From: a virus | Reading direction: 5' to 3' (one strand) | DNA: 24,067 nt | Virus record (IMG/VR): IMGVR_UViG_3300017748_000134 | Coordinates: 1-24,067 of that record | Shown: piece after piece, positions 12,501-18,912 of the stretch | How positions within the stretch are numbered: position 1 is the first letter of the stretch | Layout: each line of letters begins with the position of its first letter | Made by a program: the position numbers and the translations under genes | The notes under the pieces: model-generated | What the model was told of the DNA's origin: nothing | Seen by the model: only the letters and a program-made list of their open reading frames with translations | Databases searched by the model: none

Positions 12501-15500
12501 TCAGCGCGGCAGGTGAACGCCTTGCCAGTGGATTGGCACCGTCAGTTGCCAACACCTCGACGTCCCCCAACCTCTTGGTGCAACTACCTGACCCTGAGTC
12601 CATCCCCGGTAATATCATCGTTCGTAGTGGGTTTGACCGCTTACAGGCTTACCAAAACGAGACTATGGGTGATGGTGGTATGCTACACCCAGACCTCGGT
12701 GCAAGTCACATTGGGCATCTGTTTGACAATGCAGTCAAGGGACCTCGCTTTGGTCCGACAATGAACGAGGTCGGTTGGGAACATATGGCGGATGGTGCAG
12801 CGTTCCCCGATAGCAGCAAAGATGGCTGGGTTGAGGCAACCGGTAATCGAACCCTGCAGTCCTCCTACGAACAACACGACCGCACTTTGTTCTTCCACGT
12901 CACGAAGATGGGGCACAGCCACAGCGAGCGCTTCAACGCAGTGTATTCACACAGCAATGGCGTGGAGTCGCAGTCATTGACCATCAGTTCCTACAGCAGC
13001 GGCACACTGACCGTATCTGCAACTGTCAACACTCGATTGTTTGACGCTGATTTCGGAACAAAGGAAGTCAGCGACAACCGACGTTTCTTACGCCTATCAA
13101 GTGGTAGCGATTCGTGCGTTGTCTCCTACACCGGTATCAGCGGTGTCACATTCACTGGTGTCGTTGGTGACATCGACTTCACTCAGTTCATCGCTGACCA
13201 CCCCAACGCTTCTGTTGCACCTTCCTATTACATTCCTGCCGGTAGCACTCGCTTCTTTGCAGCACGTCGTCTACGCGACCATGCTGAGGTCAGCGGTAAC
13301 AGTCCTGACATGGCTCACACCGAGTATGCTTCAGGTAATCAAAACACGCTTATCATTGACCGTTACAACAAGCCGCAACTGACGCCAATGCCGATGCCTC
13401 GCATGGGTCATCATTTTGTCAACGCAACAATGCCAATGCTACCCGGACACTGGGCACATCCCGCCTATCAGGGGCTTTATGGCAAACATGAGTCTGAGCG
13501 TCGCGCCGCACTGCAAGACCCTGACTTGATTCGTTTGCTGGATGCTACCACTCCGACTATGACAACGTTGGGTGCTGAACTTACCGACTACTTCCACCCC
13601 CTCAATCCGCAACTGCGTATTGGTAGTCTCACAGCCACACCAAGTGGGCCGAGTGACATCCATGGCGGTGCGTTCACGTTGATGTTTGAGAGCAAGGTGC
13701 GATTTGACGGCTATGGCGTCCTTGCGTCCAAGGGCACAGCCGGGGGCATGAACAAGTTGGGAGGTCACTCGATTGTGTTGGAGGCTGGTGGAAACTACAC
13801 GCAAGACGGTCACTTCCCTGACCCTGCCGAGGTTGGTGCTTACCAAATCGTCATCCAGCCCAATCTACGAAAGCAACAAATTGCAGGTTTTCATCACAAC
13901 AACAGTAACGCTGCGGCGCTACCTGACGGGTCTGCTCGCGAATTGACTGGTCAACAGGTGAACCTCGTCATCGGTATCAAATACGACTCGGAGCGCGGTG
14001 GTTCTGCGATTGGAGGGGCGACTCTCATCCTTGCTGAAGCGACACTGGCCGATGTGCGTGGTTGTGAAATCTTTGTCAATGAACTCATCCTCGACCATAA
14101 CCCTGACCACGGGAGTCAGTTCACCAACATCCCACCGATGTTGCTCTATAACGCACTGGGCGTGCAAGGTAGCGAGTCACCGGCATTTACTCGCCGTAGT
14201 CAAGCATACCATACGAGTATGTTCGTAGACGCAACACCGGGGTTCACGCTCAACATTCCTTGGTGGAGCATTGTTCACAAGGTTGGTCCCGATGACAGCA
14301 CAGCCACTGGGTTCCGTCACCTGTCCATCTACCGTCTTGACAATTACTACGAGTTCTGCCGAGCGTCACACGGTGCAGTCGGGGCTCAATTGACGTTGGC
14401 GGGCTATCCGTCCATCAGTCCCGACTTCTACTCCAAGGTGCTGGCCAATGCGTCCCTCACACCAACTGCTACTGTGCAAAGCAAGGGTAGCGGTTACATC
14501 CAAGTCGACGACGCATCACTGTTCCCTGAGGTCCCCTACTACGGTCAGCAACTCATCTACACTGCTGCTGATGGCAACACAGTGACTCAGGCTTACACCA
14601 AGCGCACGGGCACGACGCACGCCAGCGCTACAATGAATCAACCCTACCGCTTCATCATTAGCGGCACATCAAGTGTGCCCGACGGCGCCGTGCTGCGGCT
14701 CACTCAACCTTACAGTCGTGAGGTCACGACCGCTCTTGTCACCAGCACGAAGGGAGTTATGCCTCGCAACATTGACCAATTGCGGGGCGGCACTCGGGAC
14801 ACAAACAGTCTCTACATGCCCGACGCCTTTGTGTGTGCATGGAGCCCAAATCTTGGTCGCCCTCACACATTCTATTCCGATGGTAGCCGGACATGGGGCA
14901 CTCCCACAAGTGACCGTGCTGTCAACAAGGCCGCCTACAATAGCATGCCTGAACACTATGAGACAATCCACTACCATGGTGTCAACTATGCAGCAAGCCT
15001 CGGTCCACTCAACCTTGATTTCAAGACACCTAAGCCGCCCAATCAGTTTTCAGGCACCTTCAGTTCAGTGACCGGCTCACCATCAGTCATCACGATGTCG
15101 GCTACCATTACAGGAGATGGTGCATCGGCAGGGGATTTCATCTATGCCGACGGTAAAGTTCTCGGAAAGATTGCCACTGGGGGGTTGAGCGGGGCTACCA
15201 TTACGCTGACGGGTAGCATCCTCTTCACTCCAGCCGCTGGTGAGAAGGTCTACTTTGGGGCCGACGGGACTGCCGAAACTGCTGCCAACATTCACGCCAT
15301 GAGCGGTTACGAAGCACAGGGTAGTGGAACTGTCATGCTTAGCCACTACTGGCCATGTGGCAGCCGTGGTGGGCCGCTTGTTAGCCGCCTCGACGGCTAT
15401 GCTGCTTGGTCTGCGGGATGGCATGTGCCGCGCTCCTACGCCGCAGCAGGTGGTAGCCATTGGGAAGACACCGACGACGACGGCAGTTACGCCGTGAGCG

Positions 15501-17491
15501 GGGGTATCGGTATCAAAACCAGTCTTGTCGCCAGTCGCACCTATCCCTTCGGCTATCGTTTCGGTCTACGTCAACCGTGGAACCGTCCGCAGTGGGGTCA
15601 CTACGGTATGCGTGCCTTCCAAGAAGCGGCTACTTTTGGTAGCGCCAGCAACTACACTGTCGGCTACAAGGCGGGGCCGCTGGTCGAATACGAGTCCGAG
15701 ACTTGGAACTACGCTGGTGGCGCTGGCCTGTCGTCTCCTGTGCTACCTATCACTTATGTCGGCGTTATGGAGCGTCAAACCAACTTCAGCGGTATGCTTG
15801 GACCCGATAAGGCTGAGTGGCAAGTTCGCTACAGTGATGGTCGCCGCATGACTCGCTCTTACGGTTGCCCAGTTCGCATTATCCGCAACGCTTCTACCGC
15901 GCCACGAGACTGGTGGGGCGACAGCCAAGGACTCGGAGTTAGCACCATTGAGGGTGCAGCGGGTTACTATCTCGTTGACTGGTGGGGTAACACCCGAGGT
16001 GAAGATGTTCGCAAAGCACCCGTGCGCAGTTTCGGTATTCGGCCAGCGTGGGATGCGGGTGACGCTTACGAATATGACCGCACCAACAACCGCACACCAT
16101 ACGCCCGTCTCTACAACAACGGCAAACCCATCGTCAATCTGAAGGGTGTGGCTGACAGCAGCGGTGACGTTCTGTCGTCACCGACCGCTGTGCCTCGTTT
16201 CGGTGGGCGAGTCAACAACACCAACAACAAGAGCACGACAACGCTGGTTGACGTCTTTGCGCCCACGAATGCGTTGCGCGTGGGCGACATGGGTGGTGGG
16301 CGTGGGGTCCGTTACCCGACGCAATTTAACGAAGACTTGCTCGTCGAACTCAGCGCAGTCTACGAGGCTTCGGGCGTGGTTTTGTCACATCATACTTCGG
16401 AGCCCACGTTCAGCCAAGGTTACCTACGCCCACGCGATGATGTGCTGCAGTCTGACGAAGTCAAGCGAGGCATCAGCGCACGCCTTGACGTCGATGAAGA
16501 CGGTTTGCTCAAGCCTGATGCAGCAGTCAGTGACCGAGTTGAGAGCGTTAGCGGGACTTCAGTGCACAAGGAACCCATCTCCCGGTCTTCGCCCCGTATT
16601 GGTATTGACGGTGACACGCTCGAATCCTTTTCGACTGGAGTCAACGCTGACATGGTTGCCATCAACAGTGAGGCACACAGCCTACACACTGACCGTGGTG
16701 TTGGGCAGCGAGTTGTGCTTCAAGGTGGTCTGCAATCGGGGTCTCAGACGCTTGGTGACTATGACCTCACAGCACTGTCCTTCGCTGGTGAACCACAGGG
16801 GGCTGTCATGCGGCTCAGTCATACTGGCAACATCAAACCCATGGGTGGCACTTACATTCTCGAGTCTCGCTCGTTCGTCAATCCATTCGATGACACGGGG
16901 TGGGGTCGTAGTGGCTCAGGCACGACGAGCAACCCATATCAAACAACCACCAGTGTCAGTGCTCCGCACAATCTCAACGATGCAACGTTGCGCTTCATGC
17001 TGCGACCAGTCCGCTTGCTCGACAATCAGCACATCGAGGTGTTCCGAAGCCCACGCCGAGTCGGTGGCTCGACACCGCAGGAAGGCGGCACGGCCTACGG
17101 CGCAACGGCGGGTGGCAAATACGGTCTGTTCACATATGAGACGCCAAGCGCACTGGCCAGCAACTACTCGCGCGTTAAGGTGCCCAACACAGACGCTCCT
17201 TACCAACCCGTTTATGTCATGGAAAGCAGTAGCGATACTGTGCCTGTGTCAAAGGGTCCAAAATTGCCCGGTGCGGCTATGGCCACATTTGACAAGACTA
17301 CGCTGAAGAGCACAGTCACTCGCTTGCTCATCAGCGAGAACACGCTGCAACACTACCGTAGCGATGCACCTCGTCGCACTGGTAGCGGTAAGGACTACTC
17401 GGTCAAGCCTCGCTTTAGCCAATCGCTACACAGCAAGGGACACAAGGCCGATGTGACCTACAACACATCCGACCACAGTGGTGATGCCTGA
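518..17491 (+). CDS. Giant 5,657-residue virion structural protein, probably tail or host-contact, with LamG-like N-terminus
   Basis: This is a single uninterrupted frame of about 17 kb, starting at ATG 518 behind a strong GAGGTGA site and ending in TGA that overlaps the next gene by one base. Residues about 10-235 look like a concanavalin-A/LamG-like jelly roll: IEAWVTP near 68, the LYINGELMVE strand near 178, HVYIGGR near 202, then a VVESVHI strand and LTDEMKTRS. Residues about 1900-1973 are a Gly/Thr-rich module (GSGYSGATG ... GTGYAHNDIITVSGG) of a kind common in marine phage structural proteins. Residues about 4378-4590 may be a second LamG-like domain. Residues about 4642-4728 (SKGSGYIQVDDASLFPEV ... 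YTKRTGTTH) and 4847-4929 look like further small beta modules. I see no signal peptide, transmembrane helix or coiled coil. The remainder is Ser/Thr/Asn/Gly-rich beta-type sequence without recognisable enzymatic motifs. Position before hub-like and fibre-like genes supports a tail-tip, central-fibre or virion-surface role. Structural function is likely, but the exact part is unknown. Confidence 0.85.
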   Translation: MPIMLQSNHALFFDGVSDGVIIPQGAFSGLGRDSADGDRSASDIISESSQGARVGSIISDAIGGELAIEAWVTPDCGGVVLTKSGQFHLSIGNVDTPGPAVFEVNVITDTGVRKIILRTATPVSTGFDGTVYPSTTFGGFEDSYNRFDGAKDDATNLNLNQRPLIHIVAAVSQGYASLYINGELMVEEALPSDFVLPESDDHVYIGGRGGEFRGVVESVHITGVLTDEMKTRSAPLVGNSTLALFRFEEPVAPIEGTYDISSIADSSGLSTITVSANDAKTLATELTGNSVTSGTVDFTKSPYSSGDYSVVDYLTSPGTRRAHAVPHVPYNLLINPGAINRATQKPNQSPPERVRLHNINTDTGALLVSSIHLDFANSTHDSRDDASLHDGLRGVLHSRSAVTGDDYFVVIAADLLLDNGTARPYQPPHLASQLIDRTGQMVLDESDFEQHALVFSSRMATTTSDSNNPFAVAWPNTLDESFQIGHSGRHIFNHVSGHQYLRNMPRANEEILDQQVGNADILELVFDESAKGIDRQFPINSEVDYYRDIAQSRIVDVTSSSVAYEAVDNGLTAANRKLIAIGGAGTNVEFDPFPFMLKGPVPQQVSDVDANMRNHHLRPSATSRIAILEVDLSSYGLASFVEIHYNAIDFTGVSMSKTAPMLMVEKTVPASNHLLTGSTYVIDAIEASLSSGKTLHAPGGIIEVTDAFEGNYAQAVFTHSLIGDNSEGFESDDELDERYTPQNYATVRSEPRRPPQNITASHTTKSGHDSVFHRVIIEAAPPGAYASPRRSPATDLTSPSNGQFDTGIAASSGPVHEVFDIVDNHAILQPTSAQRIFVQPSDRSRSAQLRHVKTEASDGKDSHYVTVMYLMTRALLRSITEEESDGGSRFTKVHCVGINSAAITRDIDEIGSGSPDSHVVKEIDPNAPVVSVTLGGIGQGAYDTNPSFDPSTLSRLPYNTRRGFSCFATAVRVDRDTTAADRIQFIEVRALNNNTDDLKTWGTYPFPKKGRLFLKTGASAEYTSKTGVAFIFTDSSVGTGRFVLPDGSEVGNFYEWVDATGLAAQAGAVASGNADTFSLGEIILGDGDFYMENAASDGTTVNDRMFQSMDTVTHDYQLGTQFASTRALVEIPLFNAQFFESVTESIFPGPDNSLKLHLDPTMTAHTWNPSPVGRRYPETMPADRSAHAAYAYALSQNEHTRSAAIQHKAELVSGKYRLYVSNPTIFPAADINFGGGSEPDYHYVERVQRYQRAFLPTGDWVIYQNDPNTDGYIEFEDESWAFSDGFIRAHETGMLLLVGAGYSSEALVPLEGSPLMPSSAIERRGEYYHDAANVKTQGGNVDYGLRQYVSAVEFKAGPTTNPHAPRIKTGRARGSVLGVTPIMNSSTFTGLVVISLSEEDAALFPNVETNVDGVGNIVYESGDYHFQVSTSSPDGTTRRFIYRGDAAATFSALSGSPTSPDQFRNSILAEDIFNKGGALPNYLDRTQSEFIIDQEVLLERRGFDLGFDVLPDSPSLESTLNIVNSYRPPTARHPWTIKSSPTPNSSAITVTNATHNGLLQASVTGLNVQNADSLYCEVTTTSTGVIRHVLYLGNVTGIAEGQAQSTPSTDTVINLDASMSASALSQMQTAAGDATATLFLRVGINSIMKNDDEAILNRSWLFPYAPGGLRHGDTVWANMTYNNPHAVEGLFAKSRGVYNEALVWSGFNGGLGALATEARDSIPLENFLIGDTCRETAENYVQHINKTVELNYRELGLTSGFPVVAYLDPMLSDDGHSRVLLYDVAHDREFIAFQDLHMQVQSSPKVAEIGFQRHTSANNVTNSTSQIDLAEYSAKYNGGSQHGYTTQIDTLAGYPSQNKYLRNRVRSRFMESAYAHDLANHFAASIMKQPVTGKVTSLVQFYGTGGNGSGYSGATGAATTTPGNGSGLTVNTTVSGGGITAAVINAAGTGYAHNDIITVSGGTGGRFRVRISPSSVSSHLTSIERINQFGKAHGHIVHTGYYTGAAFDERAIGDSILPRTKDAVAIPYWADSLHTFTRKIRSSLDRFIVALTLHREESVRTTVRDPSTLFDTPDGTRVVPAFLALRGIRSGALDLSSHSEQRLQHLKHWTSMDFTRRLTIDCGEIATRDGVTDIEAAAREVVRIINQAGADNARANTTGGETGSAFDPAVWWDSDKAFASKDQGSHMGYFRAHLGRVVQDIKGREGFSVVIHSTVPGATGRNFAVWLDNARGQSPYQPEFLIGHGGRFRTFWCQPDEMSGEAMHPAPMPLNKHGRPFAPVTTLRGYTLPDFSSSDVKPTTDFARRGDEDSDPVMRAISMVSGSGQSMNTVNTESLEAEGYVNTYTEGLRVGSSAVGRVNFGGIVAAGIPGFAPDAGSWGFGRKGDKRFNKHYGDVHNISGDTVASTYTSHVPASQISHDAIGNSPLYAFQFVDHLGNRHAIRIVYRGIDQDFTLDETQLPDTLEDEIVVYIDDRDVGQGGFTIGRHMHGLGDATGRFGANPTNATLASWRGNRWNAVPGVNAAYDCKATYDDANKTLTLVLEAPYDSCPHFDVLGYMGFPMENGVIQVSDPFNDSSAVGNWGHMFSYGSRTRNDNSGAHVFYGVEGERFGSCQAYNNSASVTLATKGFGDSSVDIRALVSSCANWTTLVTDELLAAIITATVNLDNPNVEEGVPFDCRDLFASDGRTFGEWGVADDAIRIRAYNTNRGVRPISDFFSATLHRDMAIQAAHVEHGDIQFVKTTASGVILPTTNRSAPDASIDAGLRAEVGYIPFTVLQVTTKGRGANANTASPVLVDSSNDVVDTEVWSQGLNGHRFTAYSGDRILPMVNNPTLVIDTITGNNIAVKGTNDPWHFVRPAGNKTANSITDGSSAIDHVAAFGSQSLLFYGEDFALVESEAGNPLTQLDAVADTASKDWANKTTGVHIVQRFGDSRAASTAGVRGLGSLHSRPQVFFRGGRDSTDHWVPLFFGGGFSGVTLDINDGSVNDYSEKYTHPYANGPTGVAGIQHANETLSSFSMVDCNAIMAFFPGTALLNQHRGSLNPPFFNQDSILSPDLKRGTQAVNVNHPNAAPYSAGVHIQVPVPLVLRFAHPTARYHDHRDSTENKTTFLIFGPGQAFPFTQEVATPVNTFEPAPGRAITVGNTWSKVPSHTGSNTAFMPNHIINDAGHYMPWTSAYQTDRGRFHWRQTVNWEPPQGKPNVAILAQRPESGRMYGEVFTSGVSNLTTSNVHDYRMAHPSRHAVYMGFSMVSSSDWCYHMDGGYHPGGSWLDNQITFNPPHPDDDSRVTKSSISGNELHPSAFRVAGPLAKKVLYGSSGSFAAETLDKDDVDMEYIAVDATRCQNSEEMAALLGAAINAYPGGGALKAMGGTFLPSMGNAMRQDRYGWREVEGSDVVQYSKATALSTNLNAAFITLDMGSSSDHAYNIPETGWLRTTSIYATGVGSENSPAFAPYYARIVMQSGSDFHVKFFLGQNRITGFTAFESVATWDNHLDSATLTFPTIANTDSGLKIYVWTKGGVHRFRNSARSGGYDAVHFSGLVDAIDRTKPVGVAGWHGERYSYLNTLQPESSKYAAGLGAWHSCLGFSPYGGSMGCASTLGHLPNITPMPNSPESGEPNEGDDGIGAYPTPTNPDAPQDAYSMTDSSPTYTVGFSDSSDFNTPPVMENENELQKELTHTQGVFSRGLLVVAHESELALIAKTDRDGQKCIGDWLRLADASDLTKAGTTRWDDRIHGQDRFYAPANAGPNVEALIHNATTRPSISDYTASNALDAAPFNAAFFFNTAITADLELDNAEPCLMKTGDLFFDLDKSIGSHFSASAGAQRNVAADFYSSASTQPSTLFGGNKQKNSFWVGDVNAYDMYVRSPAENFNVEHVVWKRMDGGSLSMPAVNARGLGAVPWVNRVSGGVGYTTGEKLLGNVRFSFETTNSAMLPIIQAQELSHPQLAEKHPMLLKNALEIPNEHLQFEDMSVVDDTGQSHTLSGGSPLGVVIRAFSAAGERLASGLAPSVANTSTSPNLLVQLPDPESIPGNIIVRSGFDRLQAYQNETMGDGGMLHPDLGASHIGHLFDNAVKGPRFGPTMNEVGWEHMADGAAFPDSSKDGWVEATGNRTLQSSYEQHDRTLFFHVTKMGHSHSERFNAVYSHSNGVESQSLTISSYSSGTLTVSATVNTRLFDADFGTKEVSDNRRFLRLSSGSDSCVVSYTGISGVTFTGVVGDIDFTQFIADHPNASVAPSYYIPAGSTRFFAARRLRDHAEVSGNSPDMAHTEYASGNQNTLIIDRYNKPQLTPMPMPRMGHHFVNATMPMLPGHWAHPAYQGLYGKHESERRAALQDPDLIRLLDATTPTMTTLGAELTDYFHPLNPQLRIGSLTATPSGPSDIHGGAFTLMFESKVRFDGYGVLASKGTAGGMNKLGGHSIVLEAGGNYTQDGHFPDPAEVGAYQIVIQPNLRKQQIAGFHHNNSNAAALPDGSARELTGQQVNLVIGIKYDSERGGSAIGGATLILAEATLADVRGCEIFVNELILDHNPDHGSQFTNIPPMLLYNALGVQGSESPAFTRRSQAYHTSMFVDATPGFTLNIPWWSIVHKVGPDDSTATGFRHLSIYRLDNYYEFCRASHGAVGAQLTLAGYPSISPDFYSKVLANASLTPTATVQSKGSGYIQVDDASLFPEVPYYGQQLIYTAADGNTVTQAYTKRTGTTHASATMNQPYRFIISGTSSVPDGAVLRLTQPYSREVTTALVTSTKGVMPRNIDQLRGGTRDTNSLYMPDAFVCAWSPNLGRPHTFYSDGSRTWGTPTSDRAVNKAAYNSMPEHYETIHYHGVNYAASLGPLNLDFKTPKPPNQFSGTFSSVTGSPSVITMSATITGDGASAGDFIYADGKVLGKIATGGLSGATITLTGSILFTPAAGEKVYFGADGTAETAANIHAMSGYEAQGSGTVMLSHYWPCGSRGGPLVSRLDGYAAWSAGWHVPRSYAAAGGSHWEDTDDDGSYAVSGGIGIKTSLVASRTYPFGYRFGLRQPWNRPQWGHYGMRAFQEAATFGSASNYTVGYKAGPLVEYESETWNYAGGAGLSSPVLPITYVGVMERQTNFSGMLGPDKAEWQVRYSDGRRMTRSYGCPVRIIRNASTAPRDWWGDSQGLGVSTIEGAAGYYLVDWWGNTRGEDVRKAPVRSFGIRPAWDAGDAYEYDRTNNRTPYARLYNNGKPIVNLKGVADSSGDVLSSPTAVPRFGGRVNNTNNKSTTTLVDVFAPTNALRVGDMGGGRGVRYPTQFNEDLLVELSAVYEASGVVLSHHTSEPTFSQGYLRPRDDVLQSDEVKRGISARLDVDEDGLLKPDAAVSDRVESVSGTSVHKEPISRSSPRIGIDGDTLESFSTGVNADMVAINSEAHSLHTDRGVGQRVVLQGGLQSGSQTLGDYDLTALSFAGEPQGAVMRLSHTGNIKPMGGTYILESRSFVNPFDDTGWGRSGSGTTSNPYQTTTSVSAPHNLNDATLRFMLRPVRLLDNQHIEVFRSPRRVGGSTPQEGGTAYGATAGGKYGLFTYETPSALASNYSRVKVPNTDAPYQPVYVMESSSDTVPVSKGPKLPGAAMATFDKTTLKSTVTRLLISENTLQHYRSDAPRRTGSGKDYSVKPRFSQSLHSKGHKADVTYNTSDHSGDA
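545..1222 (+). other. LamG/concanavalin A-like domain encoded at the N-terminus of the giant protein
   Basis: This covers residues about 10-235. The order of elements is typical of Laminin_G_3-type domains: FDGVSDGVIIP, then ELAIEAWVTP, a strand-rich core, IHIVAAVSQGYASLYINGEL, VYIGGRGGEFRGVVESVHI, and a closing segment. Such domains often bind glycans, so surface recognition is plausible. The assignment rests on motif pattern alone. Confidence 0.6.
6217..6435 (+). other. Gly/Thr-rich GTGY-type structural module inside the giant gene
   Basis: Residues about 1900-1973 contain two related Gly-rich halves (GTGGNGSGYSGATG and GTGYAHNDIITVSGGTGG) around VNTTVSGGGITAAVI. From family knowledge, this GxGYxxxDxITVxGGxG pattern recurs in structural proteins of marine tailed viruses. 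It is probably a small beta-rich adhesion or spacer module. No catalytic function is suggested. Confidence 0.45.
13651..14290 (+). other. Possible second LamG-like domain in the C-terminal quarter of the giant protein
   Basis: Residues about 4378-4591 include HGGAFTLMFESKVRFDGYG followed by GVLASKG, QVNLVIGIKYDSERG, a strand with CEIFVNELILDHNPDHG, and a final ...FTLNIPWWSIVH. The succession of a 'mass' strand, a ligand-like loop and a closing strand resembles the N-terminal jelly roll. The sequence match is weak and could be a different beta-sandwich. Confidence 0.3.
17480..17484 (+). promoter_or_regulatory. Shine-Dalgarno sequence of the hub-like gene
   Basis: GGTGA lies inside the last codons of the giant gene and ends 6 nt before the ATG at 17491. 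It is a shorter version of the GAGGTGA site seen elsewhere in the window. Start and stop overlap as TGATG, so re-initiation by ribosomes leaving the giant gene is likely. Confidence 0.5.
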
Positions 17492-18912
17492 TGCCCTATC
17501 TTGCCAAGACGCGCATCATTGACGACGCAGATGTCGTGATGAAACACGTCCGCAAGCCTGTCTTTGTCGACAACGCCTTGCACCTTGGTGAGATTGCCAT
17601 GCAGGGCACAACTCAGGCTAAGGTGACGGTCAAGCAGCGCAAGACTTCGTCCTACCCAGTTGCGTCAACGCACACATACGCCATCGACGAGCGTGAAGAT
17701 AGCGTAGTTCTGACACATACCCCAACAGCAGGACACACGTCTGAGGGCTCAGTGTTCTACATGCAGACTGATTTCCAAAACAATGTTGCTTCAAATACTC
17801 TTAGGATGCTTTACGCTATAGACCAGCAGACTGAGCGCTTGTCATTGGGTAGTCACTCCATTGGAAACAAAGGTTCGGCTTTTGCCGTTCGAAACATGAA
17901 AGGTAGGACGTTGAGTGAACTTGGCTTCAACAGCACAGCAGGTTACTCCGCTCAACCGATTGACGTTGGTTTCCGCACGAGTGACATGGCGATGCGCCTT
18001 GGGCGCGACGTCGCTGACACGTTGACTTCCGTCAACATCGCCCTACCCCTCTCGCCGACCAATTCGGGCAGTGACCGTCGACGCCACTCGACGCGATTTG
18101 TCGCTACCGATTTCTACGGCGTCAACCTCGTTACTGCCTTGCGGTTCCTCGGTCGTCATGACAACCATATCGTCTACTTTTCCCGCTTCGGCAGTTTGCT
18201 GTATGTGCCATTCAACTTCGGTGAAGGTGGACGCTTCGTCAACGCTCATGAGCGTTCGGGGCCCGCTGGGACAAATCCAATTGACAACACCAGCAATCGA
18301 GTCATTGTGCAAGGTCGCCCACTCTCCGTCAACGACAGCGCTTACGCAGAAGTCAGTGACGCTGAACGTCAAAGCGGTCGTGGTGGCGACGTGCAGCAAG
18401 AGCCGCAGGTCATCGAAGACTTCACTGTGGGTAACAATGAATCTGCGCGGCGCGTCGCACGCAGTGTGCTCAAAGCAAACAACCTACTGAGTGGTAATAA
18501 GAGCAGTGCCGGTCACCCTACTGCGTGGGACTTGCGTCCGGGTAAGGTCATCCAATACGATGGGCGTAATCGTATCTTGACTGAGGTGCGTCACAACCTT
18601 TCGGAGAACACCGCTGACCTCGTCTTCTTGACAGTTGATAGTGGCATCGAGGGTGTGTTGCAGGGTATTCTGGAAGGCGCTCAAAACACAGGCTCAAGGC
18701 CTGAAGTGGTTGAGCAAATCATCGAGAAAAACTTCTCTCTCTTTGCCGATATCGAGATTGTCACTGTTCCCATCATCACACTGCAGGGGCATGGGAAATC
18801 AGGCTTCATCATCGGTAAAGCCATGAACAGGGGTGTGCTCGGAGGGACCAGTGACGAGGAAACAATCGGTGGTAGCAAGTCCACCCCAATCAGTTACCGA
18901 GGTGACAACTGA
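17491..18912 (+). CDS. Putative tail/baseplate hub-like protein
   Basis: 473 residues, with ATG 17491 overlapping the giant gene's stop by one base. The central-to-C-terminal part (about residues 270-390) follows the pattern of hub domains of the gp27/gpD/VgrG type: a strand NRVIVQGRPLSVND; a linker; then ESARRVARSVLKANNLLSG, a helix that in that family precedes the last beta barrel; then WDLRPGKVIQYDG and ILTEVRHNLSENTADLVFLT. The 'LRPG..v' and 'V.H....' spacing is characteristic of phage late control D proteins. The N-terminal 200 residues are beta-rich and fit the first hub barrel. The last 90 residues contain a helical segment (VVEQIIEKN) and a Gly-rich tail. The neighbours, a giant structural protein and a fibre, agree with a baseplate or tail-tip role. 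The assignment rests on pattern and context; a different tail-tip protein is possible. Confidence 0.6.
   Translation: MPYLAKTRIIDDADVVMKHVRKPVFVDNALHLGEIAMQGTTQAKVTVKQRKTSSYPVASTHTYAIDEREDSVVLTHTPTAGHTSEGSVFYMQTDFQNNVASNTLRMLYAIDQQTERLSLGSHSIGNKGSAFAVRNMKGRTLSELGFNSTAGYSAQPIDVGFRTSDMAMRLGRDVADTLTSVNIALPLSPTNSGSDRRRHSTRFVATDFYGVNLVTALRFLGRHDNHIVYFSRFGSLLYVPFNFGEGGRFVNAHERSGPAGTNPIDNTSNRVIVQGRPLSVNDSAYAEVSDAERQSGRGGDVQQEPQVIEDFTVGNNESARRVARSVLKANNLLSGNKSSAGHPTAWDLRPGKVIQYDGRNRILTEVRHNLSENTADLVFLTVDSGIEGVLQGILEGAQNTGSRPEVVEQIIEKNFSLFADIEIVTVPIITLQGHGKSGFIIGKAMNRGVLGGTSDEETIGGSKSTPISYRGDN
18899..18905 (+). promoter_or_regulatory. Shine-Dalgarno sequence of the 114-residue gene
   Basis: GAGGTGA lies within the last codons of the hub-like gene, 6 nt before the ATG at 18912. 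The stop and start overlap as TGATG. Confidence 0.7.

Noticed and set aside
15865-16050. Resemblance of YGCPVRIIRNA in the giant protein to Bacteroidetes-type FISUMP domains (SVRC-type motif)
   Set aside because: Only a few residues match, and the flanking sequence does not follow that domain. I do not rely on it.
16146-17306. A 386-codon open frame on the plus strand in a second frame inside the giant gene
   Set aside because: It is Arg/Cys/Ser/Thr-rich with no recognisable motif, lies wholly inside the giant frame, and matches the usual shadow of a Ser/Gly-rich gene. No good ribosome site precedes it.
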